64,000 nt of DNA from Porphyra umbilicalis (Eukaryota > Rhodophyta > Bangiophyceae > Bangiales > Bangiaceae): NCBI GenBank assembly GCA_002049455.2, contig KV918916.1, forward strand, positions 1-64,000. Direction: 5' to 3'. Below the pieces are notes generated by a model, which worked only from the letters and a program-made list of their open reading frames with translations, ran no database searches and was not told the origin of the DNA. The translations under genes and the position numbers were made by a program. Positions 10,177 through 20,040 of this stretch are shown here, one piece after another; positions within the stretch are counted from its first letter, which is position 1; the number at the start of each line of letters is the position of its first letter.

Positions 10177-13100
10177 AGAGAGGGGGACGCGCCCGCGTCG
10201 GGCGTGGCAGCGGGGGCAGGGGGGCGCCCGTGGCGGCGGCCGGAGCAAGTGTGTGGTGGGAGGGACGGCCGGTTCGTGCTGGACGCGGCGGAGCGGTGCT
10301 CGAGCGAGGCTAACAGTGTGGCCTTGTACCAAATACCACAAGCACAACAAAAGTATAATAACTGTGATATGTATTTCCATGTATTCCGACGTACGTGGTG
10401 GCTTTGAACGAGTCAATGCGATTATCACGCCATATGCAGTGGTCCACTGCTGCATGCAAAAACATGGCCCACCTGAACGGACACGCTGAGGCCGTGGTCC
10501 AAAGACCACAGTGGCATCACGGTGGTTGCAAACAGGTCGAGCTCGTAGGAAATCGCCTGGCGCTCCAGACGGCGTTGACAGCAACACCCCTTGTGTCCCA
10601 GTGTTTTGGATCCGTCCGTGTTGCGGAGTCCCAGCTGGCCTCGCAGCTGTGGGCTCGCTACGCACTTGATTCGCAAGGTGACGCGAGGGCCAGGGCCACG
10701 CGCACCACGTTCAAACGCATGCGGTTCGGAGCGGTGCCGCCGCCGCGGGAGACTCGAGCCGTCTTTCCCGCGCCCCGCGCCGACGCTGTCGGTCGACTGG
10801 GGTGCCGCACCCGCGCGCGCCGTTTGTGTCTAGGCGCTCCTGCGTCGGCCGTCCCAAAGCCGAGCACGATCCGTACGCGCCCGTCGCGCGCATTCTGCAG
10901 AGCAGCCGCTCGCGTAGCATGCGCTGGCGCGCCGCATCGCCTTGACGCCCCCGCCGATCAGCGGCATGCATCAAGTCGTCTCGTTTGGGGCGACGGGCCT
11001 GCGTCTGGCCGACAGTGGCTACTCTCGCCGGCGACCACAACAGCCCAAAGGATCACGGCGGCCGGCGGCGGCTGGAGCGCCACATCCCTGATTGTTGGAT
11101 TTTTGAGTGCCACGTGGTCCACCACGGGTCTTCGACGACCACCGTTGCCGTTGCGCAAGGGGCCGTTCTTGCTTCCACCGCGGCTTCAGCTGGCAGGAGC
11201 GGACGGAAGTGCCATCACCTGTCTATCAGCTGCCGACAAACCTTGCACGAAGCGGACGGCCAGCTGGCCTGCACGTAGTTCGGCCGCCAGCAAGCTTTAT
11301 CGCGGTCTCCAAACTTCAACCCTGAAAGGTAAAAGTCGTCATCCGTCGGCGAGCGGATCCACCCCATCCGGCATTGTCAGAGTTTGGGATGCATGGCTAA
11401 ACCTAACAGTCCAAAATCCTCAACTCGGCAAAAATGGATTACCGACATTTCATGTGACCCACAAAGTAGAAGAATAGTAGATCCCAACTTTCTCGAAATA
11501 AGTGCAGCTATTGGATTCCAAGTGTGATACGTTTGAAGATCCCAAGCTGAACGTCTCGGACAGGCCACTCATGATCGTGTATATGATAGTAGCAGCAGGA
11601 TGCACACTAGAACTTGGCGACAGTCAGCACAGCGCGTTGATGAAATCTCGTGTCAGGTTCCAAGGTATCTGCAACAAGGCCGAACCGTATTGCTGCTCGA
11701 CCCCTTTGCGTTCAGAGAGAGATCGAAAATGAGTACATAACTCCTCTTTGCCCAATCTTTAAGGAGAAGTTCACATCCTTCGAGACATATGTTGCGAGAC
11801 TCGCCGCAATGATCCCTCGGAGGTCTCGGGGAAGAAGTGGAGCAAGACCCTGACGGAGGAAAGGATGTGACACCGGCCAGCATTGAGGATACATGCCAAA
11901 GATGCATTGAAAGACACGGTCGCTTTATTGTTGCTCGGCGCGGGCACGGGTGGCAGAGCAGACACGAAATCGATAAGAAAGCCACGGTGTGCTACAGAGT
12001 CACGCAGACATGTAGCTAAGTGCACACAGCCGCAAACTCTGACAGAGCTACAGGCCACCGGACAACAGCAAGCTCACCATGTCAGCGACTCGCGGACACC
12101 ACGCATGCATGTGCGTATGACACAAGTTACTCGACTTCGATGTCAGCAACACCCATTGGTTTGCAAAGAAGCAGAAGCCAAGAAAGAGGAAGCCATCGCA
12201 CATATGCATGGTAAGGATACATGGGGGACGGGCGAGCGAACACGAAAAAGAAGTACGTGGTCAGTTCATCCAACCCATCCACCACCCACCCACCGCGCGC
12301 GTCACACTATCCACACTGCGCCAGTGTGGATCCCCACCCAATCGCCACCACCACTAGTCCAGCGACTGCAAACGTCGTCCGGCCCGTCGTAGAGTGACTC
12401 CCCCCCGCCCCCGTGCGAGCTGGAGAGAATGCGTGGGATGGAGGGGATGCAGATAAGAATACGACAGGAACGAGGGCGGTCGGCAGGAGGGTGGGCGGGG
12501 CGATCGAACAGAGGGTGGCCGGGGCTTCCGGCCAGGAGGGTGGGTGGGGCGGTCGACCAGAGGGTGGGCGGGGCGGTCCGCCAGGAGGGTGGGCCGAGCG
12601 GTCGGCCAGGAGAGCGAGCGGGGATGTTGGCAGCACTTGTGCACTTGGGCGGCAGCCAGGAGCGGGGCTGGGGGCAGCATGGCAGTCACCTGCACACATG
12701 CCGAGGGCGCGCATTGGCGCCGCCCAGCACTTCGAATTATTATTAATCGCCCCGCTATCCCCAAGCACAAGGCTTGACGTTTTCCAGCCCGCTGGTTGGC
12801 TGCCCGGTTGACCGGGGGCGCATCCTGGGTCCCCATTGGTAGCAGACTATCATGCCAACAGGTACTGAACAAAGTCTGGCTGACACAAGCTACGACGGTG
12901 AGGCGTCCGAGCAGAGGTCTCCATGTGCCCGCAAGAATGCATACTGTGTACGCCAAGTCTGCCTTGAACTGGGTGTGAAGGGTGCCGTTTGATCGCGCAA
13001 GGAGGACCTGCCCCATGACCCTGCCAGAGCTCTGCACGGCAATGCCAGCAGCCGTCCCACTCTAGCGACACCGTTTGCGCCCCCATCCTCCCCGACCCCC

Positions 13101-14677
13101 TCGGCATGTATGTGCAGCCCCCCTCGCCCCCCCCCCCCTGCCAGCAGGAGAAAGGAGTGGGAGAGGACAGGAAAGGAGGCAAGCACAAGTGTCCGTGGTT
13201 GGGCGGTGCCCGCAGCTATTGGGAGTAGACGAGTACGCACATGGGTAGGGGTGACCAGGTGGGTGGGGTAAGAAGGTCTCTGGGGGTGTCAGAAAGCCTT
13301 CTCAGACAGAGCCTTTTAGAGATCGACACAGCGACATTTGCGAGGATGGTGTCACGAGGTTTGCTGCATGGAAAAACATTTCTCTCACGACCTCTCACGG
13401 TTCGCATATATTTTAAGTTCTCCGTGACCCAATTTGACAACGTGCTGTGAGGATGGATGTCCCCTGGAACTCTTCGGGCTGGCAGTGTCTATAGAGTATC
13501 ACGATTCTGACCTCAAGACGCCGCCAATGGCGGGCCCTCATGCATCATGGCTCGATTCTCTTGGTACCTGACATTTAGAGAGAAACCAGAAACCAGGTTA
13601 GATGCATGATTCTAGTAGTTCAATATTTGGATCGATGTGGTAGCGACATTCGATTCTGTTTCATGCACTCTTGTGTCTTCAACCTGACCGTGGAACCGTG
13701 TCCTCTTCGGCTGGCACAAGCAGCAATGTGTGGCGCCGGTGCCGCGGCGGTCAGCGCGCCGCGTGACCATCGAGCAGCGGCGCACTCCAGCGCACTAATG
13801 TCCCCGCCGCATCAAAGCGCACCAGCGGTGCATGGCCAATCGTGAGATCCTGTGGGTAGGAGGACCAATGAGCCCCGTGCATTGTCGTGTCCTCGAATGT
13901 CGGACCGACGGCGTGGCCCCACTCGTCGGCCCTCCACGGCCTGTGGCGGTCCTGCTCCACCGCGGGATCCGCGGCACTCGTCCCTCCTATCGAGCACCAC
14001 GTGCCGCTGCCAGGATTGGCGGCACACGCGTGGCACCTGACACCAGCAACGCCCCGCGCGGGGGGGGCACCCTGTCCTGACACACTGCCGGGGCATCACA
14101 GCCACGGTGAACGTGAGACACTAGCGTGGGAGCCGTGTGGGGCCACCGAGGTGGGGGCGGTAGACAGAGAGGGTGGGGGGGCAACTGGCGTCAGCAGGCC
14201 CCTGGGGTCGGCAGGAAAAGGACTGTCACCGCTGGTGACCCGCCCGTTCACGACCGTCGTGGCCGCCGTGACGGCGGCCACTGCCGACGGCGTCCGGGTT
14301 AGTCAGTCGCCAATCTCACTCCTCGGCGTGCGTGAACGGAGGGGCGGAGAACGCCGGCCGGCGGGCAACGGGCTTTGGGGGGTGCACCGCTGACGCAGGC
14401 TCTGCGCGCGCCTCCACCACGCCCCGCGCAGCGACTCCACACTGTCGTCCCGCCCGCGACGCGCTCCCTTCCATTCCGTCACCTCGGGGGGGGGCAGCCG
14501 ACTCATCCGGAGTCAGCTGCCGTCACCACGTCGCCGTGTCCAAACCCCCCCGCAGCCTCTTCCTCCGCCGGCTCACGGCGTTGACCGCCCGCCGACGGCC
14601 GTACGAAACCTGCCACCCCGCTCGACCGCTGCCGACGTGCATCGACGTGCTCGACGGTGGCCACGACGACCGTGGCC
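10177..14677. other. Gene-poor region with a minisatellite
   Basis: The composition is more balanced than in the flanks. Open frames occur, the longest about 1.06 kb on the plus strand from the ATG at 10416 to 11477. None has a recognisable domain, repeat structure or homologous-looking motif. A 24-25-bp minisatellite lies at 12476-12623. The last few hundred bases before 14678 are probably the promoter and leader of the gene starting there. No tRNA or transposon termini were seen. Confidence 0.45.
12476..12623 (+). repeat. Minisatellite, about six 24-25-bp units
   Basis: Imperfect tandem units of the type GCGGTCGGCCAGGAGGGTGG plus a few bases. About six copies differ by single substitutions and one-base length changes. 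It lies in a region without a supported gene. Confidence 0.8.
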
Positions 14678-16762
14678 ATGGCGGACCACCCGCCCGCCGG
14701 TCGCGCCATCGGACTGGATGGCCCGCCCCCGCCCGTTGTCCACGTCGCAGACGTGTCCCGTTCGGCGCGGCTGCCCAAAGGCCGCGTCTTTGTGGTCCCC
14801 CGCGGCGCCGAAGGCGGCTATGGAGACCGCTCGACGACCGTGGCGGAGGCTGTGGCGGCGGCCGCGTCGAGTGCCCCCGACGGCGGGGGGTGCATGACCG
14901 TTGCGCGGGTGGGTGGTGGTGGGGGCGATACCACCGTGCGCCTCGCGGGGCCCGCGGCGCTGGGGGCGCCCGCCGCCCGTTGGCCGAACGCTGCCAACCG
15001 GCGGACGGCCCTGTCTGGCAGCCTCGGCCACGGCACACGCGTGACAAAGGTGCCGTCCATCACCAGCGCCGCCGCGGTGGCCATCCATACGATGGCCCGC
15101 ATTGCGTCGTCGCGGTCGATGCACGGCGGCGTTGGTGGGGGCGGCGGCCGCTCCTCGATGGATGACGTCAAGTCCATGTCGGCCGCCTATGAGCGCGTGA
15201 TTCTGAAAATGGCGGCGGGTGGTGGCGGCGGTGGCGCCGCCGCCGCCGCCGGTGCCCGCGCCGGCGGCGTTGTCCGCGACGGCGCAGACGAGGTCAACAC
15301 GGCCATGGTCCACGGCGGGGACACCAACCTCAGCCTCATGACGTCGGCATCCGACGTGGATGTGGTCAATGCGGCGGTCCAGCTCGCCCGCTCCCGCCAG
15401 TTGCCCCGCCGGGGCCGTGGCGGTGGCGGAGCGGCCGGTGCGCCGACGAGCCGTCGCGCTCGCTTTCTCGACATCATCATCCCGTCGCGGCGGCGGGCGG
15501 CGCTTGCCGCCCGGCGCACGCAACTCATCGAGGTTGGCGGTGCCGGCACGCGCGGCCGGCAGGCGACCGGCAACGGCGGCGGGGAGCGCCGGCGCGTCGG
15601 TGCGGCAGGCATCGCCTCTGCGGCCGCCTTGCCCGCCGCTGCCGAGCCATCATCAGCGGCCACCGCGGCGGCGATCGTGGCCGCAGCGGCGGTGGCGTCA
15701 GAGCGGATTCGCGCCGCGGCCGCGGCGGCCGAATGGGTGGTGGGCTTGGAGGCGACCCCGTCCGACGTGCTCGTTGTTCCGTCGGCAGACGTGGACGTGG
15801 ACTTGGACGGACGGTACCCCGTGTCGGCCGTCTCTTCGGCATCGTCTGCCTCTTTGCAGACGTCGCCAAACGCCACGACGGCGGGCGTTGGCGGGGGGGG
15901 GGTGGTGAAGCCTCCGCCCTATGCCCCGTCGTCGTCCACATCGTCCACATCGTCGACATTGACCAGATCGACAGCAACGTATGGGCGCGCCGCCACAGCC
16001 GCCACCCCAAAACCCCCGGCGACGCCCACGGGGGTGGCAGCCAAGCTCCCGCCCGCATCGGGCGTGCGGAGGCTCTTTTCCGACGCGCCGTCGGCCGGCC
16101 GCGGCGGAGGTGCCACCCATGGCCGCGGCGACGGCGGTGGCGGCGGCGGCGGCGGCGGCGGCGTCGCCCCGGCGGGGACGCGCTCCCCCGGAGGCACGCT
16201 CCGCAGCGCCCCCCCCGTGGTTGCCGCGCTCGCGGCGGCGGCGCCGCAAAAGTTTGGCCTCCGCCCCTCCGAGAACTCGGTCGACGGCTTCAACGGCAAC
16301 GTGTCGTACGCGCCTGACGAGTTTGTAGCGTTTATCGACCCCCACGGCAAGGCGCGGCAGCCGCGTCTGCCCTGGGTCGCCCGCTGGGTGCCCAAGCTCC
16401 ACCCCCCCGAGGCGCCCCACCCTACTGCAGACGCGGACAGGGAAAGCGAGGAGGAGGAGGAGGACGGGGAAACGGATCTGGACCAGCCATCGATGGCGGC
16501 ATCCAAGTCGCGGCCGTCACCGGGGGTGGGCGTCCGCTGGGGGTTTGCCCGTCACACCGCCCGCGCCGCTGCGGACGAGGAGGGTGACACGGACGAGTGG
16601 GAGAATGAGTGGGGATCGGTCCGCGACGCCCTGCCGGTGGAGCGGGCACGGCCGCCGGCCATCACGCCGTCGCCGTCAGGCGCCAAGCCCCGGTCGCTGC
16701 GCAAGGTGGCACAGGCGCTCGGCCTGCCCGTCCGTCAGCGGCACGCGGCCGGGGCGGTCTAG
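14678..16762 (+). CDS. Ala/Gly-rich protein of unknown function
   Basis: The start is ATG at 14678 in a good context (GGCCATGGC). One open frame encodes 694 residues without a frame change and ends with TAG at 16760. No domain was recognised. Visible features: an N-terminal segment with LPKGRVFVVPRGAEGGYGD; a middle region with RARFLDIIIPSRRRAALAARR; a poly-Gly stretch near residues 490-500; and a conserved-looking C-terminal block, FGLRPSENSVDGFNG then YAPDEFVAFIDPHGK and LPWVARWVPK, at about 16250-16400. An acidic run (SEEEEEDGETD) and a basic C-terminus (KPRSLRKVAQALGLP) follow. The mix of basic and acidic low-complexity parts fits a regulatory or scaffold protein, but that is only a guess. 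Downstream is a T-rich 3' region. Confidence 0.6.
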   Translation: MADHPPAGRAIGLDGPPPPVVHVADVSRSARLPKGRVFVVPRGAEGGYGDRSTTVAEAVAAAASSAPDGGGCMTVARVGGGGGDTTVRLAGPAALGAPAARWPNAANRRTALSGSLGHGTRVTKVPSITSAAAVAIHTMARIASSRSMHGGVGGGGGRSSMDDVKSMSAAYERVILKMAAGGGGGGAAAAAGARAGGVVRDGADEVNTAMVHGGDTNLSLMTSASDVDVVNAAVQLARSRQLPRRGRGGGGAAGAPTSRRARFLDIIIPSRRRAALAARRTQLIEVGGAGTRGRQATGNGGGERRRVGAAGIASAAALPAAAEPSSAATAAAIVAAAAVASERIRAAAAAAEWVVGLEATPSDVLVVPSADVDVDLDGRYPVSAVSSASSASLQTSPNATTAGVGGGGVVKPPPYAPSSSTSSTSSTLTRSTATYGRAATAATPKPPATPTGVAAKLPPASGVRRLFSDAPSAGRGGGATHGRGDGGGGGGGGGGVAPAGTRSPGGTLRSAPPVVAALAAAAPQKFGLRPSENSVDGFNGNVSYAPDEFVAFIDPHGKARQPRLPWVARWVPKLHPPEAPHPTADADRESEEEEEDGETDLDQPSMAASKSRPSPGVGVRWGFARHTARAAADEEGDTDEWENEWGSVRDALPVERARPPAITPSPSGAKPRSLRKVAQALGLPVRQRHAAGAV

Positions 16763-17172
16763 GGTGTGCCACCGAATCCGCAGCGACGCGGTGACGAGGC
16801 GCTTATCACCTCTTTCTTTTCTTTCCGTTTGTTGTTCGTCCCTGATTTTTTTTGTCGTGCATGTGTCGATCGTACGTGACTTTGTGTCTGCTTTTGGACT
16901 GGGGATACCGCCTGTGTGTCCATTCTTTACTTTGCTGTTTCCCTCTACTGGCTTGGATATAGTGCCCTTGTTGTTGCGCCAGGAAGGAGAGCACCACCTC
17001 GCGTGTCGACGTGACGCCGGCGCGCACAGCCGTTGGAGCGTGTGGAGTAGAAGGTCTTTGCATTCGTAGACTCTTGCCCCGTATTGAGCTCCGTGCCGCA
17101 CTGGGCGGCCGCGCCTGCCGCACACAAAGTCACCCCACCCTGCCTACGCCTCCTCCCCTCTCCCCCCCCCCC
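16763..17172. other. Intergenic region between convergent genes
   Basis: This is the shared 3' region of the plus-strand gene ending at 16762 and the minus-strand gene ending at 17173. The first part (16805-16970) is T-rich on the plus strand, as often seen in 3' UTRs. No gene is supported. Confidence 0.5.
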
Positions 17173-19444
17173 CTAGGTCGACGCGTCCACACCCAACGCT
17201 GCGACAATCGCGTCGCGCGTGAAGTCCAACACGACGCCCACGGCCGGCGCCGCCGCCCACAACCCGCCCGGCGCCCCCCGCTCGGCGAGCGTCGCGTCCA
17301 TCTGCCCGACGAGCTCCCGCCGCGCGAGCAACGACAGACGGGACTCGCTGAGCACGACTGGCGCGCCGCCGCCCGACGGCGACGGCGGGAGCACCTCGTC
17401 CTCCCCGTCGGCGGCAGAGGTGGCGGCGCTCCCCCCCGGGCTGCCCGCCGCCCCCGCCGCCCGCGCCGCCCGCCGTTGCCGCCGGCCGGTGCGCGTCGGC
17501 GGGGCGGCGAGGCAGTCTTGCACGAACGACGCCCAGGCGGTGACGAGGAGCAAGCCGAGGAGCTCCACGTCGGCCGCCGAGGCGGTCGGCGGCTGCCGCG
17601 GCAGCAGCAGCCCAATCCACTTGGACGCGGAAAACGGTTGCCGCCGCTGCGCCGCCGTGGCCGTCGCGCCATTGGCTTGGGGGGGGGGGGCGCCCCGCTC
17701 GCCCCGGCCGCTTCGGCCGCGCCGGGCGCAGCGGCGGGCGGTAGAAAGTCGGGCGGCGGCGGCACGCTGGCCGTCCCAAACGCGCCGCGGCCGCGGCCGC
17801 GGGCGGGTGCGACGGTGGGCCGCCCGCGGCCGCGGCCGCGGCCGCGGCCACGGCCACGGGCGCCGCGGCTGCGAGTGGCGGCTGGCCCGCCGGCCGCGGT
17901 CGCCGGCGGCGGCGCCCCCGCCCGGGGCGGCAGCACAAACCGGTCAAACAAGAAGCGCTCGGCGAGGCGGAGGCGCACGAGCGGCGACACGACCGCGTCG
18001 AGGAGCACCCGCTGCACTGCAACGGCGGGGCAGTTGCGGAGGGCGGTGTAGAGCGCCGTTTCCGCGGCCGCCGCCGCCGTTGGGGGGGCGCGCCCCATCA
18101 GCACCGTCGTGATTGAGCGGGTCTTGGGGGAGGGGGAGGCGCCCCCACCGCCGCCGCCGCCGCCGCCGCCGCCACCGCCGCCACCGCCGCCGCCGTCGAC
18201 GTGGTCAGCGTCCGCGTCGGCGGTCGCAAGGAGCGTGTCAAGGAGCCGCTGCAAGACTGCCAACCGCTCCCGCGGCACGGTTGGGTCGGCGTCGACCGGC
18301 GTGGCCATGGCCACGTCGCCGCCGCCGCATTTCCCCTCACCCCCCGCCGCCGCCCCCCCCGCCGCCGCCACAGACGCTGCCACGACCGCCTCGGCGGCGG
18401 CCACGACCCCCCCCACGAGCTCCTTGGTGACGCCGCCGAGCGTCCCCCCCCGGCCGGCGCCGCGAAAGAGGGCCTTCCACACCCCCGGCGACGCGGCCGC
18501 GACGCCCGCCACGTAGCGGCACAGGCGCCGCGCCGCCGCGCGGCCGGCCACGTTGCGGCTGCGCGCGGCAGCCGCGTCCGCGTCCTTGGCGGCAGCGACG
18601 GCGGCAGCGGCGGCGGCGGTCGTCGTGGCCGCGCGTGCGGCAGCGGCCGCGTCGGCCACCCCGGGGCCGCCCCGGCCGGGGCCGAATTGCACCCACGCGT
18701 CGTCCGGGGTCGGCGCGCCGTCGCCGTCACACTCGCCGTCGCCGTCGCCGCCGTCGCCGTCGCCATCCCGCTCCCCGTCGCCGCTCGGAGAATCCCCAAC
18801 GCTGCCAGGCGAATCACAGACGGCGCCGGCGCCGGCGCCCGCAGGCTCAGCCTTGACGGCGGCCCGCGGGTTTGGCGGGCGCGCCGGGGTGCCCCGGCGG
18901 CTCGCAGGCGGCCCGCCGCGGCCGTGGCGGCTGTCCCCCCCCCCCCCGACGTTGCCACTTTGGACGGCCGCCGCGCGAGTGCCACCGCCGCCGGGCTGTC
19001 TGGCGGCACCACCTCGTCGTGCGCCACGGCGCGGATGAGGCCGGCGACGAGGTCGGCGGCGGCGACCGCCTCGGTCGGTCCAAAGCCGAGCAACCCGACG
19101 GCCGCGTCGACGGCCAGCGGTGGCGGCGACGGCGCCGCGTGGCCGGGGGAAGCGGGGGAGCCCCCCAACGACGCTGTGGGGGGGGGGGGGAGGGGGGGGG
19201 ACGACGGCCCCGCGTGCACGTGCGCCAGCGACGGCGCCGCGAGAAGGGTGGCGAGGGTGAGCCGCGTCAGCGCCAGCGGCGGGCGATGGTAGAGGGGGGG
19301 GGCGCTGACAGATGCGACGCCCAGCGGGGGGGACGAGGGGGGGGGGGGGAGCTCAAAGGTCGACGCAAACTTGCACACCAAGCCCGGGTTGTGGTTGGCC
19401 ACGTCGAGGAGGGCCTCTTCGCAGGTGAGGCGGGCGTAGGACAT
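17173..19444 (-). CDS. Ala-rich helical protein of unknown function
   Basis: The start is ATG at 19444 (MSYARLTCEEALLDVANHNP) in a good context (GGCACCATGT). A C10 run lies about 12 bases upstream on the sense strand. The protein is about 750 residues and mostly Ala/Leu/Val-rich helix. Segments include LALTRLTLATLLAAPSLAHV, LAVDAAVGLLGFGPTEAV, LAVLQRLLDTLLATADAD and ETALYTALRNCPAVAVQRVL. A Gly-Arg (RGRGRGRGRGR) stretch near 17800-17870 resembles an RGG-type nucleic-acid-binding region. An Asp/Gly acidic stretch lies near 18710-18790. The stop is TAG at 17173. The frame changes twice, at the G/C runs near 18937-18949 and 17681-17690, and sensible coding continues after each. I do not recognise a family. 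Confidence 0.5.
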
Positions 19445-20040
19445 GGTGCCGGGGAGGGGGGGGGGGCAGCCGCAGTGGGCGGCGGGAGGGCGGGGAAAGT
19501 GAGCAACGGGCGGAGCAGCCAGCGGCAGTAGGGACGCACGCGGCACCAAAGTTGTCATGCGGGGGAAAGGCGGGGTACGAGAGCAACACGCGCGCCGGGG
19601 CGGGCAGCGGCGAAGGCGGCGACGACCGCCCGTGGATCGACGGCACAACCGCGGCGCGGCCGCCTCGCCGCCGCCGCGGCCGCATGCGCCCGTGTGGCGC
19701 AACGGCTGCGGATGCATCGCTTGCGAGGCAGCCGAAATTCCCATCGACAAAGGAGGGCAGGCGGAATTGCCGTCCGCATCGTTTGCAAGTGCACGTTGCG
19801 GATCAAGTGGCGGCGCCGTCGGCAGCTGCCCGCCTGCAGCTGTTCTTTGTCGCGGCGGCCGACACCCGGGGCCGCGCTGCAAGCGCCAAGCGCGTGGCGC
19901 CGTGGCGCCTGAAGCAGCTGCGGTTGCTCCCTCCTGCTGCCCGTGGCGACTCTCTCGGGCGCGGCCCTGTGAGTGGTTTTGTTTACCCGCCCGTGTCGGG
20001 TGTCGCCGCGAACGGTGTTGCAGCTCGGCTGCCGGTCGGC
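19445..20040. promoter_or_regulatory. Divergent promoter region
   Basis: About 600 bases separate the start of the minus-strand gene at 19444 from the start of the P450 at 20041. The two are transcribed away from each other, so this stretch must hold both promoters and leaders. No TATA-type element was identified with confidence. Confidence 0.5.

Noticed and set aside
10435-10452. Short palindrome around GCAGTGGTCCACTGC
   Set aside because: A single small hairpin without repetition or context; such motifs are common.
10416-11477. Plus-strand open frame of about 350 residues
   Set aside because: No domain or repeat pattern and composition without clear codon bias; kept only as a remark in the intergenic entry.
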